Assembly: GCF_023008165.1 (NCBI RefSeq)
Contig: NZ_JAKQZA010000004.1
Coordinates: 62,001-126,000 of the forward strand
Direction of reading: 5' to 3'
Length of the DNA stretch: 64,000 nucleotides
Origin: Kordiimonas laminariae
GTDB lineage: Bacteria > Pseudomonadota > Alphaproteobacteria > Sphingomonadales > Kordiimonadaceae
The position numbers were made by a program, and so were the translations under genes. The notes below the pieces were generated by a model. That model did no database searches, was not told the DNA's origin, and saw nothing but the letters and a program-made list of their open reading frames with translations. Each line of letters opens with the position of its first letter. Within the stretch, counting starts at the first letter, position 1. This document shows, piece by piece, positions 18,398-26,887 of the stretch.

Positions 18398-19882
18398 ATG
18401 ACTTATATTATTCAAGGCGCTCATGATGATTTTGAAGTTGTAATTGGCCTCGAAATCCATGCTCAGGTAACTTCAAACGCGAAGCTTTTCTCTGGTGCAG
18501 CAACTGAATTTGGTGCTGAGCCAAACGCACAGGTATCTCTCGTAGATGCTGCGATGCCGGGTATGCTGCCAACAATTAACGAAGAATGTATCCGCCAGGC
18601 GGTGCGTTCTGGCATTGCTCTTGGTGCGCAGATCAACAAATTCTCCAAGTTTGACCGTAAGAACTATTTTTATGCTGATTTGCCGCAGGGCTATCAGATT
18701 TCTCAGTTCTCGCATCCAATCGTTGGTGAAGGCGTTGTAACCGTTGATCTTGAAGGTGGTAAAACCAAAGAGATCGGTGTTGAGCGTATCCACCTGGAGC
18801 AGGACGCTGGTAAATCCATGCACGATCAGCACCCTCAGTTCACGTATGTTGACCTGAACCGTTCTGGTGTTGCACTTATGGAAATTGTATCCAAGCCGGA
18901 TATGCGCAGCCCTGAAGAAGCGGCGGCTTATGTTACTAAAATTCGCACAATCCTTCGCTACATTGGTTCCTGTGACGGTAACATGGAGCAGGGCAGTATG
19001 CGTGCCGATGTGAACGTTTCTGTTCGCAAACACGGCGAGCCATTTGGTACACGCTGTGAATTGAAGAACATCAACTCTGTTCGTTTCGTACGTCAGGCAA
19101 TTGAGGTTGAAGCACGTCGACAGGTAGACATTATCGAAAGCGGTGGTGTGGTTGATCAAGAAACACGCCTGTTTGATCCGAACAAAGGCGAAACACGTTC
19201 TATGCGTTCGAAGGAAGAGGCACACGATTACCGTTACTTCCCTTGCCCGGACCTTTTGCCTGTAGAATTTGATGATGATTTCATCGAAGCAGCGCGTGAG
19301 AGTCTGCCTGAGCTTCCAGACGCGAAGAAAAACCGTTTCATGGAAGAACTGGGCCTGAATGATTACACTGCTGGCGTTCTGGTTGCTGAAAAAGAATCGG
19401 CTGACTTCTTCGAAGTGCTTGTTGATGCACTAGCGAAGAAAGCTGGTAAAGATGCTGGCAAAGTAGCCGTTAAGGCTTCTAACTGGCTGACAGGTGATCT
19501 GTTCGGTGCGCTGAATAAAGCGAGCAAAACAATCACTGAAAGCCCGGTCTCAGCAGCTCAAGGCGCTGATCTTCTTGCCCTTATCGAAGATGGCACAATT
19601 TCTGGCCGTATCGCTAAGGACGTATTCGAGGTAATGTTCGAAACAGGCAAAGACGCGGAAGCAATTGTTGAAGAAAAAGGCCTGAAGCAGGTTTCTGATA
19701 CTGGTGAGATCGAGAAGATCATCGATGAAGTGATTGCAGCAAACCCAGGGCAGGTTGAGCAGTACCGTGGTGGTAAAGATAAGCTGATCGGCTTCTTTGT
19801 TGGTCAGGTAATGAAAGCAACTGGCGGTAAAGCAAATCCGGGCGTTGTGAATAAGCTTCTAAAGCCAAAGCTTGATGGCTAG
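18398..19882 (+). CDS. gatB: aspartyl/glutamyl-tRNA amidotransferase subunit B
   Basis: 494 residues. [10 protein letters not shown] opens the kinase-like domain that phosphorylates the tRNA-bound Glu/Asp, [19 protein letters not shown] is a second family block, and the C-terminal YqeY-like helical domain binds tRNA. The ATG at 18398 has GGAGGT nine bases before it; the longer frame into gatA is discounted. Genome use of the indirect pathway implies a missing or supplementary GlnRS/AsnRS, which this window cannot show. Confidence 0.97.
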   Translation: MTYIIQGAHDDFEVVIGLEIHAQVTSNAKLFSGAATEFGAEPNAQVSLVDAAMPGMLPTINEECIRQAVRSGIALGAQINKFSKFDRKNYFYADLPQGYQISQFSHPIVGEGVVTVDLEGGKTKEIGVERIHLEQDAGKSMHDQHPQFTYVDLNRSGVALMEIVSKPDMRSPEEAAAYVTKIRTILRYIGSCDGNMEQGSMRADVNVSVRKHGEPFGTRCELKNINSVRFVRQAIEVEARRQVDIIESGGVVDQETRLFDPNKGETRSMRSKEEAHDYRYFPCPDLLPVEFDDDFIEAARESLPELPDAKKNRFMEELGLNDYTAGVLVAEKESADFFEVLVDALAKKAGKDAGKVAVKASNWLTGDLFGALNKASKTITESPVSAAQGADLLALIEDGTISGRIAKDVFEVMFETGKDAEAIVEEKGLKQVSDTGEIEKIIDEVIAANPGQVEQYRGGKDKLIGFFVGQVMKATGGKANPGVVNKLLKPKLDG

Positions 19883-19910
19883 TCTTATCTGAAATTTAAA
19901 GAATTGAAAA

Positions 19911-19937
19911 AGCCGCTGTATTCCAGCGGCTTTTTTT
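19911..19937 (+). terminator. rho-independent terminator of gatCAB
   Basis: AGCCGCTG (19911-19918) pairs with CAGCGGCT (19924-19931), loop of five, followed by seven T. It lies 29 bases after the gatB stop. Confidence 0.9.
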
Positions 19938-19991
19938 ATGCCTCAATTTCGCCCAATGGCATCAATAAGCTTCCTTTGAATGGAGGAAGAT

Positions 19992-20459
19992 ATGCGTACT
20001 TTACTCATGACAATGATGCTGCTGGGGTCGATTGGGGCTGTTGCTCAAGACCAGCAAGAAGAGCAAGGAAAACCCAAAGAACAAACTGAACAGGCCGTTA
20101 AACCTGATTACTCCAATCTGTGTATTGGCGATGGGTGCGATGCTTACCTGCCGTTTATTACGCGTGGGCCTTCCTTGTATCCGGAAGTTAAAGGAAGAAA
20201 ACGCTTGAACAGTGTTCTTGGGGGTGTTGCTGGTGCGGTTCTTGGCGAAGGGATCGCAGGTGCGCCGGGGGCTGTTGGTTTAGGCCTTTTGGGGGCTGGT
20301 CTTGGTTATAATTTCGAGATCGACCGCAGATATGAAGAGCAATACCGTGAGCAGAGGAAGTCATGGGAACGTGGCGACGATATTTATTATAATCCGTCAC
20401 ATCCCATTCCGCAAAATGCCCATTGGCTTCAGCGAGACGGTAAAAATAAAAAGAAATAA
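19992..20459 (+). CDS. exported glycine-zipper protein, unknown function
   Basis: 155 residues with a signal peptide (cleaved near residue 18, ...GAVAQ), a Gln/Glu/Lys-rich linker, a pair of Cys (CIGDGC) and a glycine-rich hydrophobic stretch (about residues 76-105, GGVAGAVLGEGIAG...GLLGAGLG) that fits two glycine-zipper membrane segments. A charged Tyr/Arg C terminus follows. The ATG at 19992 has GGAGGA six bases before it, better than the ATG at 19980. Not recognised as a named family. The next gene encodes another glycine-zipper protein. Confidence 0.7.
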   Translation: MRTLLMTMMLLGSIGAVAQDQQEEQGKPKEQTEQAVKPDYSNLCIGDGCDAYLPFITRGPSLYPEVKGRKRLNSVLGGVAGAVLGEGIAGAPGAVGLGLLGAGLGYNFEIDRRYEEQYREQRKSWERGDDIYYNPSHPIPQNAHWLQRDGKNKKK

Positions 20460-20519
20460 CAGTTCATTCCCGGTTCAGGTTCATTCTCGTAATTTTCACT
20501 CCATAATAAGGAGAGTGAT

Positions 20520-21866
20520 ATGTTGAAGAAAACTATACTCCTACTAAGTGCCACAGCGATGATCATGCCTGTGAGCAGCGCGTTGGCTGAGGGTGATCGA
20601 GGTTCGAGAAAAGAGCCAACCTTTAAGGAAAGATCAAACAAATCATCTCAACGACAAGCGCGAAGCTCGCGTAACCGGTCACAGGATAGCCGAGCCTCTC
20701 AAAGAAGATCAAAGCGTTCCGAGGCATCGCGACAGAGTAGAAGCAGGCAAGAAACTCGCTCCAGCAGCCGCAGTAGTCGGCAGGAAAGTCGTGCTCGTAC
20801 TCGTAGTAACTCCCGCGAGGCTTTTTCGGCGCCATCAAGAGTAAGGCAGGACAGGGTTGAGCGTCCTCGTCAAACTGCGCGGCAAGAAGTTAGACGACAG
20901 ACAGGTAACACTCGTGGTTCTCGTGCAACTGAAAGAAGGCGGGAGCAGGAATACACTCGTTCCAGATCAAGTTCATCAAATGAACGTCGCTCTTCTGTAA
21001 CTTATCGCCCTTATGAGGCGGAAACACGTGCCCGCCGTGATGAAAATCGCCGTACGCAACAAGCACGCAGGGATGAGCGTCATCTTGAACGTACAACACG
21101 TAATGGAAACCGTCATGTTACACGTTCGGTAAACAGGCACTCGAATACTGTGTATTCTTCACATAATCGACGTTCAAATGCCTATAATACACGCCGTACA
21201 TACAGTGAAAATAACAGGCACCGGAATTATTATGATAACCGCAGAACACACGTGCGGAATAAATATTATTATAATCGGAACTATTATTATGACCGCCGCT
21301 ATAGACACCGTTCCAATAACTATTGGTATGTGAATGTATTCCCATATAGCTGGCACTTTGGTTATTACACCAGTCGTTATGACCGGTTCGATTATGGTTA
21401 TTGGTATGGCAACCGTTATTATGATTATTATGGTGACTGGCCTTATCACCGTGGTTTCTATCATACCCATGCTTCTTGGGGCTGGTTCCATAATCACGGC
21501 CACTACCACTATGGGACATACTGCCCAGGCTATAATAGTGGTTATTATTATGAGCCAACACACGCCCATTATGACAATGACATAGATGGCGATGAATTTG
21601 CCGGAGCGCTATTAGGTGGTGTTGTTGGCGGTATCATCGGTGCAGAAATTGATGGTGGTCGCAATAAAACAACAGGGGCTGTAATTGGCGCTATCGCTGG
21701 TGCAGTAGCCGGAGCCGCTATCGCTGATGATGACGACGATTACGATTATGATGGTCGTCACCGATATGAGCGTGAAGCATATGTGCCACCAAGTAAAGCT
21801 CGGTCATGTGTGCGCTATGAACCCGTTGATGGTGGGTATGAATGTGTAAAATGGGCTAAAGATTAG
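20520..21866 (+). CDS. exported Arg/Ser-rich and Tyr-rich protein with glycine zipper
   Basis: 448 residues. After a clear signal peptide (residues 1-23, ending ALA) comes a region of about 200 residues made mostly of Arg and Ser with Glu, Gln and Thr (many RS, SR and RR pairs). Then comes a region of about 110 residues dominated by Tyr, Asn, His and Arg (YYYNRNYYYDRRYRHR), and a glycine-zipper segment (GALLGGVVGGIIGAEIDGG, then GAVIGAIAGAVAGAAIAD) followed by an Asp-rich patch and a C-terminal pair of Cys. The SD is AAGGAGAG. The high charge predicts intrinsic disorder. Codon use and the stop-free frame argue for a real gene. Possible role in the cell surface, metal or polyanion binding; function is not known. 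Confidence 0.75.
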   Translation: MLKKTILLLSATAMIMPVSSALAEGDRGSRKEPTFKERSNKSSQRQARSSRNRSQDSRASQRRSKRSEASRQSRSRQETRSSSRSSRQESRARTRSNSREAFSAPSRVRQDRVERPRQTARQEVRRQTGNTRGSRATERRREQEYTRSRSSSSNERRSSVTYRPYEAETRARRDENRRTQQARRDERHLERTTRNGNRHVTRSVNRHSNTVYSSHNRRSNAYNTRRTYSENNRHRNYYDNRRTHVRNKYYYNRNYYYDRRYRHRSNNYWYVNVFPYSWHFGYYTSRYDRFDYGYWYGNRYYDYYGDWPYHRGFYHTHASWGWFHNHGHYHYGTYCPGYNSGYYYEPTHAHYDNDIDGDEFAGALLGGVVGGIIGAEIDGGRNKTTGAVIGAIAGAVAGAAIADDDDDYDYDGRHRYEREAYVPPSKARSCVRYEPVDGGYECVKWAKD

Positions 21867-21890
21867 AAGGCCTATCACCTGTAGAATAAC

Positions 21891-21915
21891 AAGGCGGCTT
21901 ATGAGCCGCCTTTTT
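21891..21915. terminator. bidirectional terminator between the Arg/Ser-Tyr-rich gene and nhaA
   Basis: AAGGCGGCT (21891-21899) pairs with AGCCGCCTT (21904-21912) around a four-base loop, with T after and A before. It serves the rightward gene and overlaps the last codons of leftward nhaA. Confidence 0.85.
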
Positions 21916-23098
21916 CTTTGGTGTGTGGAAGATTGAAGTGCAGGACTATATATCCTGTGACGCCAGCCAAAAGTGACCCGATTAAAATACCAAGCCTTTC
22001 ATCAAATAACTTGTTCACACCTGTTTCTTCAAAGGCCAGTGAACCAATGAAAAGGCTCATGGTGAAACCGATGCCGCACAGGATTGATGTCCCCCAAAGT
22101 GTGCTCCAGTTCATGCCTTTTGGTAGTTCAGCAAGTTTAAGTTTGATACTCAGCCAGCATAGACCGAATATCCCGATTTGCTTTCCAATAAACAGGCCAA
22201 GGATGATACCCAGCGGCATGGCATGTTTGATATCAGCAATACCAACGCCAGAAAGATTTATCCCGGCGTTACAGAAGGCAAAAACTGGGAGGATGATAAA
22301 GGCCACAACAGAGTGAAGATCATGCTCCAGGCTTATAAGAGGAGAGGGCATATCTTCGTTTTTATGTTTCATCGGAATAAACGCCGCTAGAAGCACACCT
22401 GCCAGCGTTGCATGGACACCAGATTTCAAAAGAGCAATCCACATAACAGCGCCAAGGAAAAAATAGACACTGCGTTCACCTACTTGCATTCGGTTCAGTA
22501 TAAATAGCCCAAGCGTACAAACAGCAGCAATCAGCAGCGCAATCATTGATATCTGACTGGTATAAAACAGAGCGATAATGAGAATGGCGCCGATATCATC
22601 AAAGATAGCGAGTGAGGTTAGGAATATTTTGATGGTAACAGGTACTCGGTTGCCAAGCAGAGATAAAATTCCAAGTGCGAACGCTATATCTGTTGCAGCT
22701 GGAATGGCCCAGCCTTTAAGCGCTACCGGATCATCCATATTAAACCAGATATAAATAGCAGCTGGTATAAGCATGCCGCCAACAGCACCTATGCCAGGAA
22801 GTATGATGGAACCCGGTTTGGAAAGTTCTCCGATAAGGAGTTCTCGTTTAAGCTCTAGCCCAACAAGCAGGAAGAAAATTGCCATCAGGCCGTCATTCAC
22901 CCACAAGAGGAGAGGTTTAGCTATTTCAAGCGCACCTACGCGCACTTCAACAGGGGTATCAATAAGAAGACTGTAGAATGAAGAGAAGGGGCTATTAGCG
23001 AGAATAATTGCCAATAGTGCTGCTATGATAAGCAAGATACCACCGGCGGCTTCCTGCTGAATGAATTGTTTGAAATAGTTAGAAGCTGTCTGGTGCAT
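21899..23098 (-). CDS. nhaA: Na+/H+ antiporter NhaA
   Basis: 399 residues, about 12 membrane helices. The ion-binding pair is present in FDDIGAILII (equivalents of Asp163-Asp164), together with PAATDIAFALG (Asp133 region). NhaA exchanges two protons for one sodium ion and is activated at alkaline pH, fitting a saline habitat. The ATG at 23098 has AGGAAAC ahead of it; the longer frame starts with a TTG. No nhaR regulator is adjacent. Confidence 0.96.
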   Translation of the reverse strand: MHQTASNYFKQFIQQEAAGGILLIIAALLAIILANSPFSSFYSLLIDTPVEVRVGALEIAKPLLLWVNDGLMAIFFLLVGLELKRELLIGELSKPGSIILPGIGAVGGMLIPAAIYIWFNMDDPVALKGWAIPAATDIAFALGILSLLGNRVPVTIKIFLTSLAIFDDIGAILIIALFYTSQISMIALLIAAVCTLGLFILNRMQVGERSVYFFLGAVMWIALLKSGVHATLAGVLLAAFIPMKHKNEDMPSPLISLEHDLHSVVAFIILPVFAFCNAGINLSGVGIADIKHAMPLGIILGLFIGKQIGIFGLCWLSIKLKLAELPKGMNWSTLWGTSILCGIGFTMSLFIGSLAFEETGVNKLFDERLGILIGSLLAGVTGYIVLHFNLPHTKEKGGS

Positions 23099-23155
23099 AA
23101 TGTTTCCTATCACAGTGCCCAACTATGATATGGAAACATATGTTGATATATAAAA

Positions 23156-23183
23156 GCTATAGAAAAACCGATTTTTCTATAGC
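23156..23183 (-). terminator. terminator of the glycine-zipper lipoprotein gene
   Basis: A perfect 12-bp inverted repeat (GCTATAGAAAAA at 23156-23167, TTTTTCTATAGC at 23172-23183) with a four-base loop starts ten bases after the stop of the lipoprotein gene. On the minus strand it is followed by TTTTATATAT. The stem is AT-rich, so efficiency may be moderate. Confidence 0.7.
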
Positions 23184-23192
23184 CGTTGTCTA

Positions 23193-23711
23193 TCAGTAAT
23201 TTTCTTTTGGCTCGTTATCTTGTCGGTCATTGTAGGTGTGTTGCGCACCATTTGGATCAAAGATAATCCGGCTTCTTGAACCACTGAACAGAATGTTTAC
23301 GGGTGTACCAGCAGGGAAAGGTTGATCATCAACCTGCACCAGAGTTACACGGTTTCCACTTTCGGTAAGAATGATGTATTCAAAACCGCGTCTATCACTC
23401 GCAGATTTTTCAATGCTGTTACCGATTAGGCCACCAATAAGTGCGCCGCCAATTGCGCCAATTACACCACCAGCACCGTCACCAACAGTTGAACCAGCAG
23501 CAGCACCAACTCCGGCACCAGCAAGTGTACCTACGCCGCTGTCATTATTTTCAATCTTAACAAAACGGTAGCTCTCAATTGTGCCACGTTCTACACGGCG
23601 AACTTCACCAACAGCGCTGCCGTCGTAGCTGTTAGAAGAATAGCTCGGGCCACATGCTGCTACAGCAAGAGCGAGAGGCAGGGCTAAAGCAAGTTTGGCT
23701 GTTTTTTTCAT
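23193..23711 (-). CDS. glycine zipper 2TM domain lipoprotein (SlyB/Pcp-like)
   Basis: 172 residues. A lipoprotein signal with lipobox AVAAC (Cys20) is followed by a short linker, a beta-rich segment (about 33-56), the glycine-zipper segment (about 60-100, GTLAGAGVGAAAG...GAIGGALIGGLIGN) and a C-terminal domain that resembles the SlyB/OmpA-like outer-membrane lipoprotein family. Such proteins sit in the outer membrane and help its integrity. SD AGGAC. It has its own terminator. Family confident, exact role unknown. Confidence 0.88.
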   Translation of the reverse strand: MKKTAKLALALPLALAVAACGPSYSSNSYDGSAVGEVRRVERGTIESYRFVKIENNDSGVGTLAGAGVGAAAGSTVGDGAGGVIGAIGGALIGGLIGNSIEKSASDRRGFEYIILTESGNRVTLVQVDDQPFPAGTPVNILFSGSRSRIIFDPNGAQHTYNDRQDNEPKENY

Positions 23712-23751
23712 TGTTTGTGTCCTGTGCTGCTTTTTGTTTCCATACTATTTG

Positions 23752-23769
23752 CCCGCCAATAACGGCGGG
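23752..23769. repeat. GC-rich hairpin in the gap after the diguanylate cyclase gene
   Basis: CCCGCC (23752-23757) pairs with GGCGGG (23764-23769) over a six-base loop, between the stop of the leftward response regulator and the start of the lipoprotein gene. No T run follows on either strand, so it is at most a weak terminator; it could alternatively be part of the lipoprotein promoter region. Confidence 0.4.
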
Positions 23770-23827
23770 AAGATGGCAATTTTTAGCAATTTAAAGGAAC
23801 AAAGCTGAACGGGACTTGAATAGAATT

Positions 23828-25090
23828 CTAGGAAGCGATGATATATTGGTCTCGGCCATTTTCTTTTGCTTGATAGAGAGCTTCATCAGCCTTTTTAATC
23901 ATATCATCTATTGACAGACTGCGCTCAAAACACACACCAAAACTGGCGGTAAAGGAAACGACACCTTGCTCTGTTTCAATGGCGATGCTTTTAATAGCAG
24001 CTTGGAGACGAAGGAAGAATTCCGGCGCTGCTTCTTTGGTTAGGTTAGGCAGTAAAAGACAGAACTCCTCACCGCCAAAACGAGCCGCAACATCAGATTT
24101 TCTGATAATTCCTTCAAGGGCTTGAGCCATTTCCTTTAGAGCTACATCACCTATGTCATGGCCGTAAGTGTCATTGATCTTTTTGAAGAAATCTATGTCA
24201 ATGATAGCAAGTGCTAGCGAATTATTTTCTCGGTTAGAGAGCGCAAGCATGGGCTCCGCACTTTCAAAAAAAGCTCGGCGGTTAAGCATGCCAGTTAGAA
24301 AATCTCTGGTCGCGGCATACTCAAGCGTTTTAATTTGATCTTGAATCTTGAAAAGGCTGGCAAGGCGGCATTGAAATTCTTCCGGTGAAAAAGGTGTGCG
24401 TAAAAAATCATTGGCGCCATATCTCAGATACTGAGCGGCATTATTGGTATGTTCATCCAGAATTGTCAGTATTGCAACTTTAGCAAAATCAAATTGTTTT
24501 CTGAGTGCGGTCACTAGTTGAATGCCGGAGCCATCCGATAGTTCCTCACCTGCAAGAACCAAGTTGATGTCGTCTTGTTTTTCAAGAACTTGTTCTGTTT
24601 CTTTGATGCTGTCACATACCCATACAGACATTTTCAGAGCAGTAAGTGTTTGTATCTGTTTTTGCCGTTCGCGTTTGTTTGCGTTCGCGATCAAAATTTT
24701 ATGTTTGTTGGGTGACAGGAAGTTGGTAACGACATCTAATAAATAGTTCACCGCAACAGGACTGTCTTTTACCACATAGTCCAGAATACCCTTCTGAAAG
24801 AGCCGAGACTTCAAGTCACTGTCATACTGACCGGAAAATACAATGGTCGGGATATCATGCTGAATGGTGAAATCAACACTTTCACCTTGTGTGGCATCGG
24901 GCAAATTCAGATCGACAAGAGCTAGATCGTACGATGTCGAACCATCAGCAAGCTTAGCTTTGGTTTCTGCGTACGTAACAACATGATCAACTTCTACATT
25001 TTCCAAGCTCGTCAGTTGTTGCTGCATAACTGCAGCATAAAACTTGGAATCTTCAACCAATAAAATACGTTTTGCGGGCGTTACGGGCAC
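23828..25090 (-). CDS. two-receiver response regulator diguanylate cyclase (PleD-like)
   Basis: 420 residues: REC1 (RILLVEDSKF, phospho-acceptor Asp in LALVDLNLPDA, and Lys in VVKDSP, all intact), REC2 degenerate (the acceptor position reads LVLAGEE and the Lys position FLRTPF), then a GGDEF domain with RFGGEEF and an RxxD inhibitory site (RKSD). It therefore has the domain order of PleD but is a separate gene. GTG at 25090 is chosen because AGAGGT precedes it; a TTG at 25117 without an SD is the alternative. It is divergent from a CBS-histidine kinase gene with about 130 bases between, a plausible cognate pair. Confidence 0.9.
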   Translation of the reverse strand: MPVTPAKRILLVEDSKFYAAVMQQQLTSLENVEVDHVVTYAETKAKLADGSTSYDLALVDLNLPDATQGESVDFTIQHDIPTIVFSGQYDSDLKSRLFQKGILDYVVKDSPVAVNYLLDVVTNFLSPNKHKILIANANKRERQKQIQTLTALKMSVWVCDSIKETEQVLEKQDDINLVLAGEELSDGSGIQLVTALRKQFDFAKVAILTILDEHTNNAAQYLRYGANDFLRTPFSPEEFQCRLASLFKIQDQIKTLEYAATRDFLTGMLNRRAFFESAEPMLALSNRENNSLALAIIDIDFFKKINDTYGHDIGDVALKEMAQALEGIIRKSDVAARFGGEEFCLLLPNLTKEAAPEFFLRLQAAIKSIAIETEQGVVSFTASFGVCFERSLSIDDMIKKADEALYQAKENGRDQYIIAS

Positions 25091-25223
25091 ATTGACCTCT
25101 GATTTTATTTTGTACAATTAAGAAGGTAATCGCATTCCTTTAATAAAGTATAAAAAGGCGAGTGTAATCAATAGGTAACATATTTGTTTAAAGTTATCAT
25201 CGGTATAATGGGGTTGAGTGTGT

Positions 25224-26393
25224 ATGACCAATACGTTGATTTCTTTTGCAGTTAAACCAGTTTCGCAGGCGGAGCTTTGCGGCGTAGCTTATGATAGGTT
25301 TTGCGCAGATGAGGAATTAGTTGCTATTCCTGTTGTTGATAAAGGAATGCCTGTTGGCCTGCTAAAACGTGTTGATTTCCTTTCTAAACTGGCAGACCGT
25401 TTTGGCCGTCCACTTTTTGAAGCCAAACCTGTTTCAGTACTGATGGACCCGAATCCTGTGATTGTGGAAGATACTTTCACCTTAGATATTCTTAATAAGA
25501 TGATGGTGGAGGATGAAAGCGCTTTGCGTGACGGTTTTATCATCACTGAAAATAGCTTTTATAAAGGGATCGGGACAGCAGCAGAGCTTTTAAAGGCTAA
25601 TATGGCACGTGCTGAAGAACGTATGATGGCGCTGGAGCTTGCTCAGATGAAGGCAGAAAGCGCTGCCCAGGCAAAAGCAAGATTTCTTGCCAATATGAGC
25701 CATGAACTTCGAACCCCACTGAACGCTATTATCGGGTTCTCTGAATTGATTATGGGGAAGCCTAAAGAGGAAGCAAATTCAGCGGATGTAAGAGGGTATA
25801 TTCAGGACATTCATCACAGCGGTAAACACTTGCTAGGTGTTATTAACTCTATCCTTGATATGTCAAAACTTGAAGCAGGCGCTTTCCAATTGAGTGAGGA
25901 TTATTATTCACCAGATGAAATTTCTGATCAGGTAATGCGTATTATGGAAGGTATGGCCTGGACTAAGAAAATTTCACTGACATCATCTGGGTTCAATAAC
26001 AAAGACGAATTATTGATTGATATTCAGGTCTTCAGGCAGGCGGTTATCAATTTGGTTTCCAATGCCATTAAATTCTCGCCAGATAATGCTACCGTTCGCC
26101 TGGAATATAATATCTTGCCGAACTCAGGAGTTAAAATCTCGGTCATTGATAATGGTCCGGGTATGGACCCAGAGAGCCTTAATAAGGTTATGGAACCCTT
26201 CGTGCAGGTTGAAAGTGGTCATAATCGAAGATTTGAAGGAAGCGGTTTAGGGCTTTCCTTGGTGAAAGCTTTTGCAGAGGCACATGGAGGCTACTTTGAA
26301 CTAAAAAGCCGTATGGGGAAGGGAACAAAAGCTTCAATCATTTTGCCACCGCACCGTTGTTCCCATGAAAATGTGGTTACACTTGCACTGTAG
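25224..26393 (+). CDS. CBS-pair sensor histidine kinase
   Basis: 389 residues, no membrane helix or signal, so cytoplasmic. The N-terminal half (about 20-120) matches a pair of CBS domains of the kind placed before GGDEF or kinase modules (IPVVDKGMPVGLLKRVDFL, PVSVLMD, DGFIITENSFYKGIGT). A coiled linker leads to the dimerisation H-box SHELRTPLN (His160), the N-box INLVSNAIKFSP, G1 box DNGPGMD and G2 box GSGLGLSLVK. CBS domains usually bind adenosine nucleotides, so an energy or nucleotide signal is possible. No receiver domain is attached; the divergent PleD-like regulator is the obvious candidate partner. Confidence 0.88.
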   Translation: MTNTLISFAVKPVSQAELCGVAYDRFCADEELVAIPVVDKGMPVGLLKRVDFLSKLADRFGRPLFEAKPVSVLMDPNPVIVEDTFTLDILNKMMVEDESALRDGFIITENSFYKGIGTAAELLKANMARAEERMMALELAQMKAESAAQAKARFLANMSHELRTPLNAIIGFSELIMGKPKEEANSADVRGYIQDIHHSGKHLLGVINSILDMSKLEAGAFQLSEDYYSPDEISDQVMRIMEGMAWTKKISLTSSGFNNKDELLIDIQVFRQAVINLVSNAIKFSPDNATVRLEYNILPNSGVKISVIDNGPGMDPESLNKVMEPFVQVESGHNRRFEGSGLGLSLVKAFAEAHGGYFELKSRMGKGTKASIILPPHRCSHENVVTLAL

Positions 26394-26450
26394 TTGGCCT
26401 AAAAATTCTTCGTAAATCCTAATATCTTTGCTACAGTAAAGTACAAAAGT

Positions 26451-26467
26451 GGCAATTGCCCTATAAT
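26451..26467 (+). promoter_or_regulatory. candidate -10 element with adjacent palindrome, Sel1 gene
   Basis: TATAAT at 26462-26467 is preceded directly by the perfect palindrome GGCAATTGCC (26451-26460). No good -35 box is seen at 16-18 bases. A transcript from here would have a leader of about 84 bases before the Sel1 ATG. The palindrome may be an activator or repressor site. Confidence 0.35.
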
Positions 26468-26557
26468 AAAATCCTCTCATCATATGTATTGAACAAGCCG
26501 GAAGGGACCTTGTGCAAGCTTTGCGCTGCACGAGAAAATTGGCTGTTGGAGGATGAT

Positions 26558-26836
26558 ATGGGACAAAAAGACAGGGATTTATATGATTATGTAGCTGACC
26601 GTTTAGCCGCCGCTGAAGATGGCAGAGCGGAAGCGCTTTATGATTTGGGACTTCTTTATTCTACGGGGCAAGGAGTTGATCGGGATTATGTAGCTGCGCA
26701 TAAATGGTTCAACTTGGCTGCGGAACGGGGCGTTAACCGTGCAAAGGTTGATCGTGAAGAGCTTGCTCATGAAATGAGCCGCAGAGACCTTGTTAAGGCG
26801 CTTAAGCAGGCACGTGAGTGGTTGGAAGTTCATTAA
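26558..26836 (+). CDS. small Sel1-repeat protein
   Basis: 92 residues with one clear Sel1-like repeat (AEALYDLGLLYSTGQGVDRDY, then AAHKWFNLAAERG), a helical hairpin used for protein contacts, plus short charged helices on either side. The ATG at 26558 follows GGAGGA; the frame upstream is open but not conserved-looking. No signal peptide, so cytoplasmic. Similar small SEL1 proteins occur widely in alphaproteobacteria and have no fixed function. Confidence is good for the repeat, low for any role. Confidence 0.8.
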   Translation: MGQKDRDLYDYVADRLAAAEDGRAEALYDLGLLYSTGQGVDRDYVAAHKWFNLAAERGVNRAKVDREELAHEMSRRDLVKALKQAREWLEVH

Positions 26837-26862
26837 AAAAAGGCGGCTCAATTGAACCGCCT
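26835..26862. terminator. bidirectional terminator between the Sel1 gene and the metalloprotease gene
   Basis: AGGCGG...CCGCCT hairpin at 26841-26862 with an internal extension of four further pairs past one mismatch. The A tract at 26835-26841 becomes a T run on the minus strand, so it fits the leftward metalloprotease best; the plus-strand tail is CTTAAAT, weaker. Confidence 0.75.
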
Positions 26863-26887
26863 CTTAAATGTTTTGGTGTGAAGGAAA

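Noticed and set aside
18473-19225. A 250-codon minus-strand frame in gatB
   Set aside because: Antisense shadow of a conserved gene; composition is Cys/Asn/His-rich and without a family.
21118-21585. Several His/Asn- or Ile/Val-rich frames around the Tyr-rich gene
   Set aside because: Shadows of a low-complexity coding sequence in other frames.
20520-21866. Possibility that the Arg/Ser-Tyr-rich gene is a sequencing or frame artefact
   Set aside because: It has a clean signal peptide, an SD, an unbroken frame of 448 codons and a well-formed glycine zipper in the same frame.
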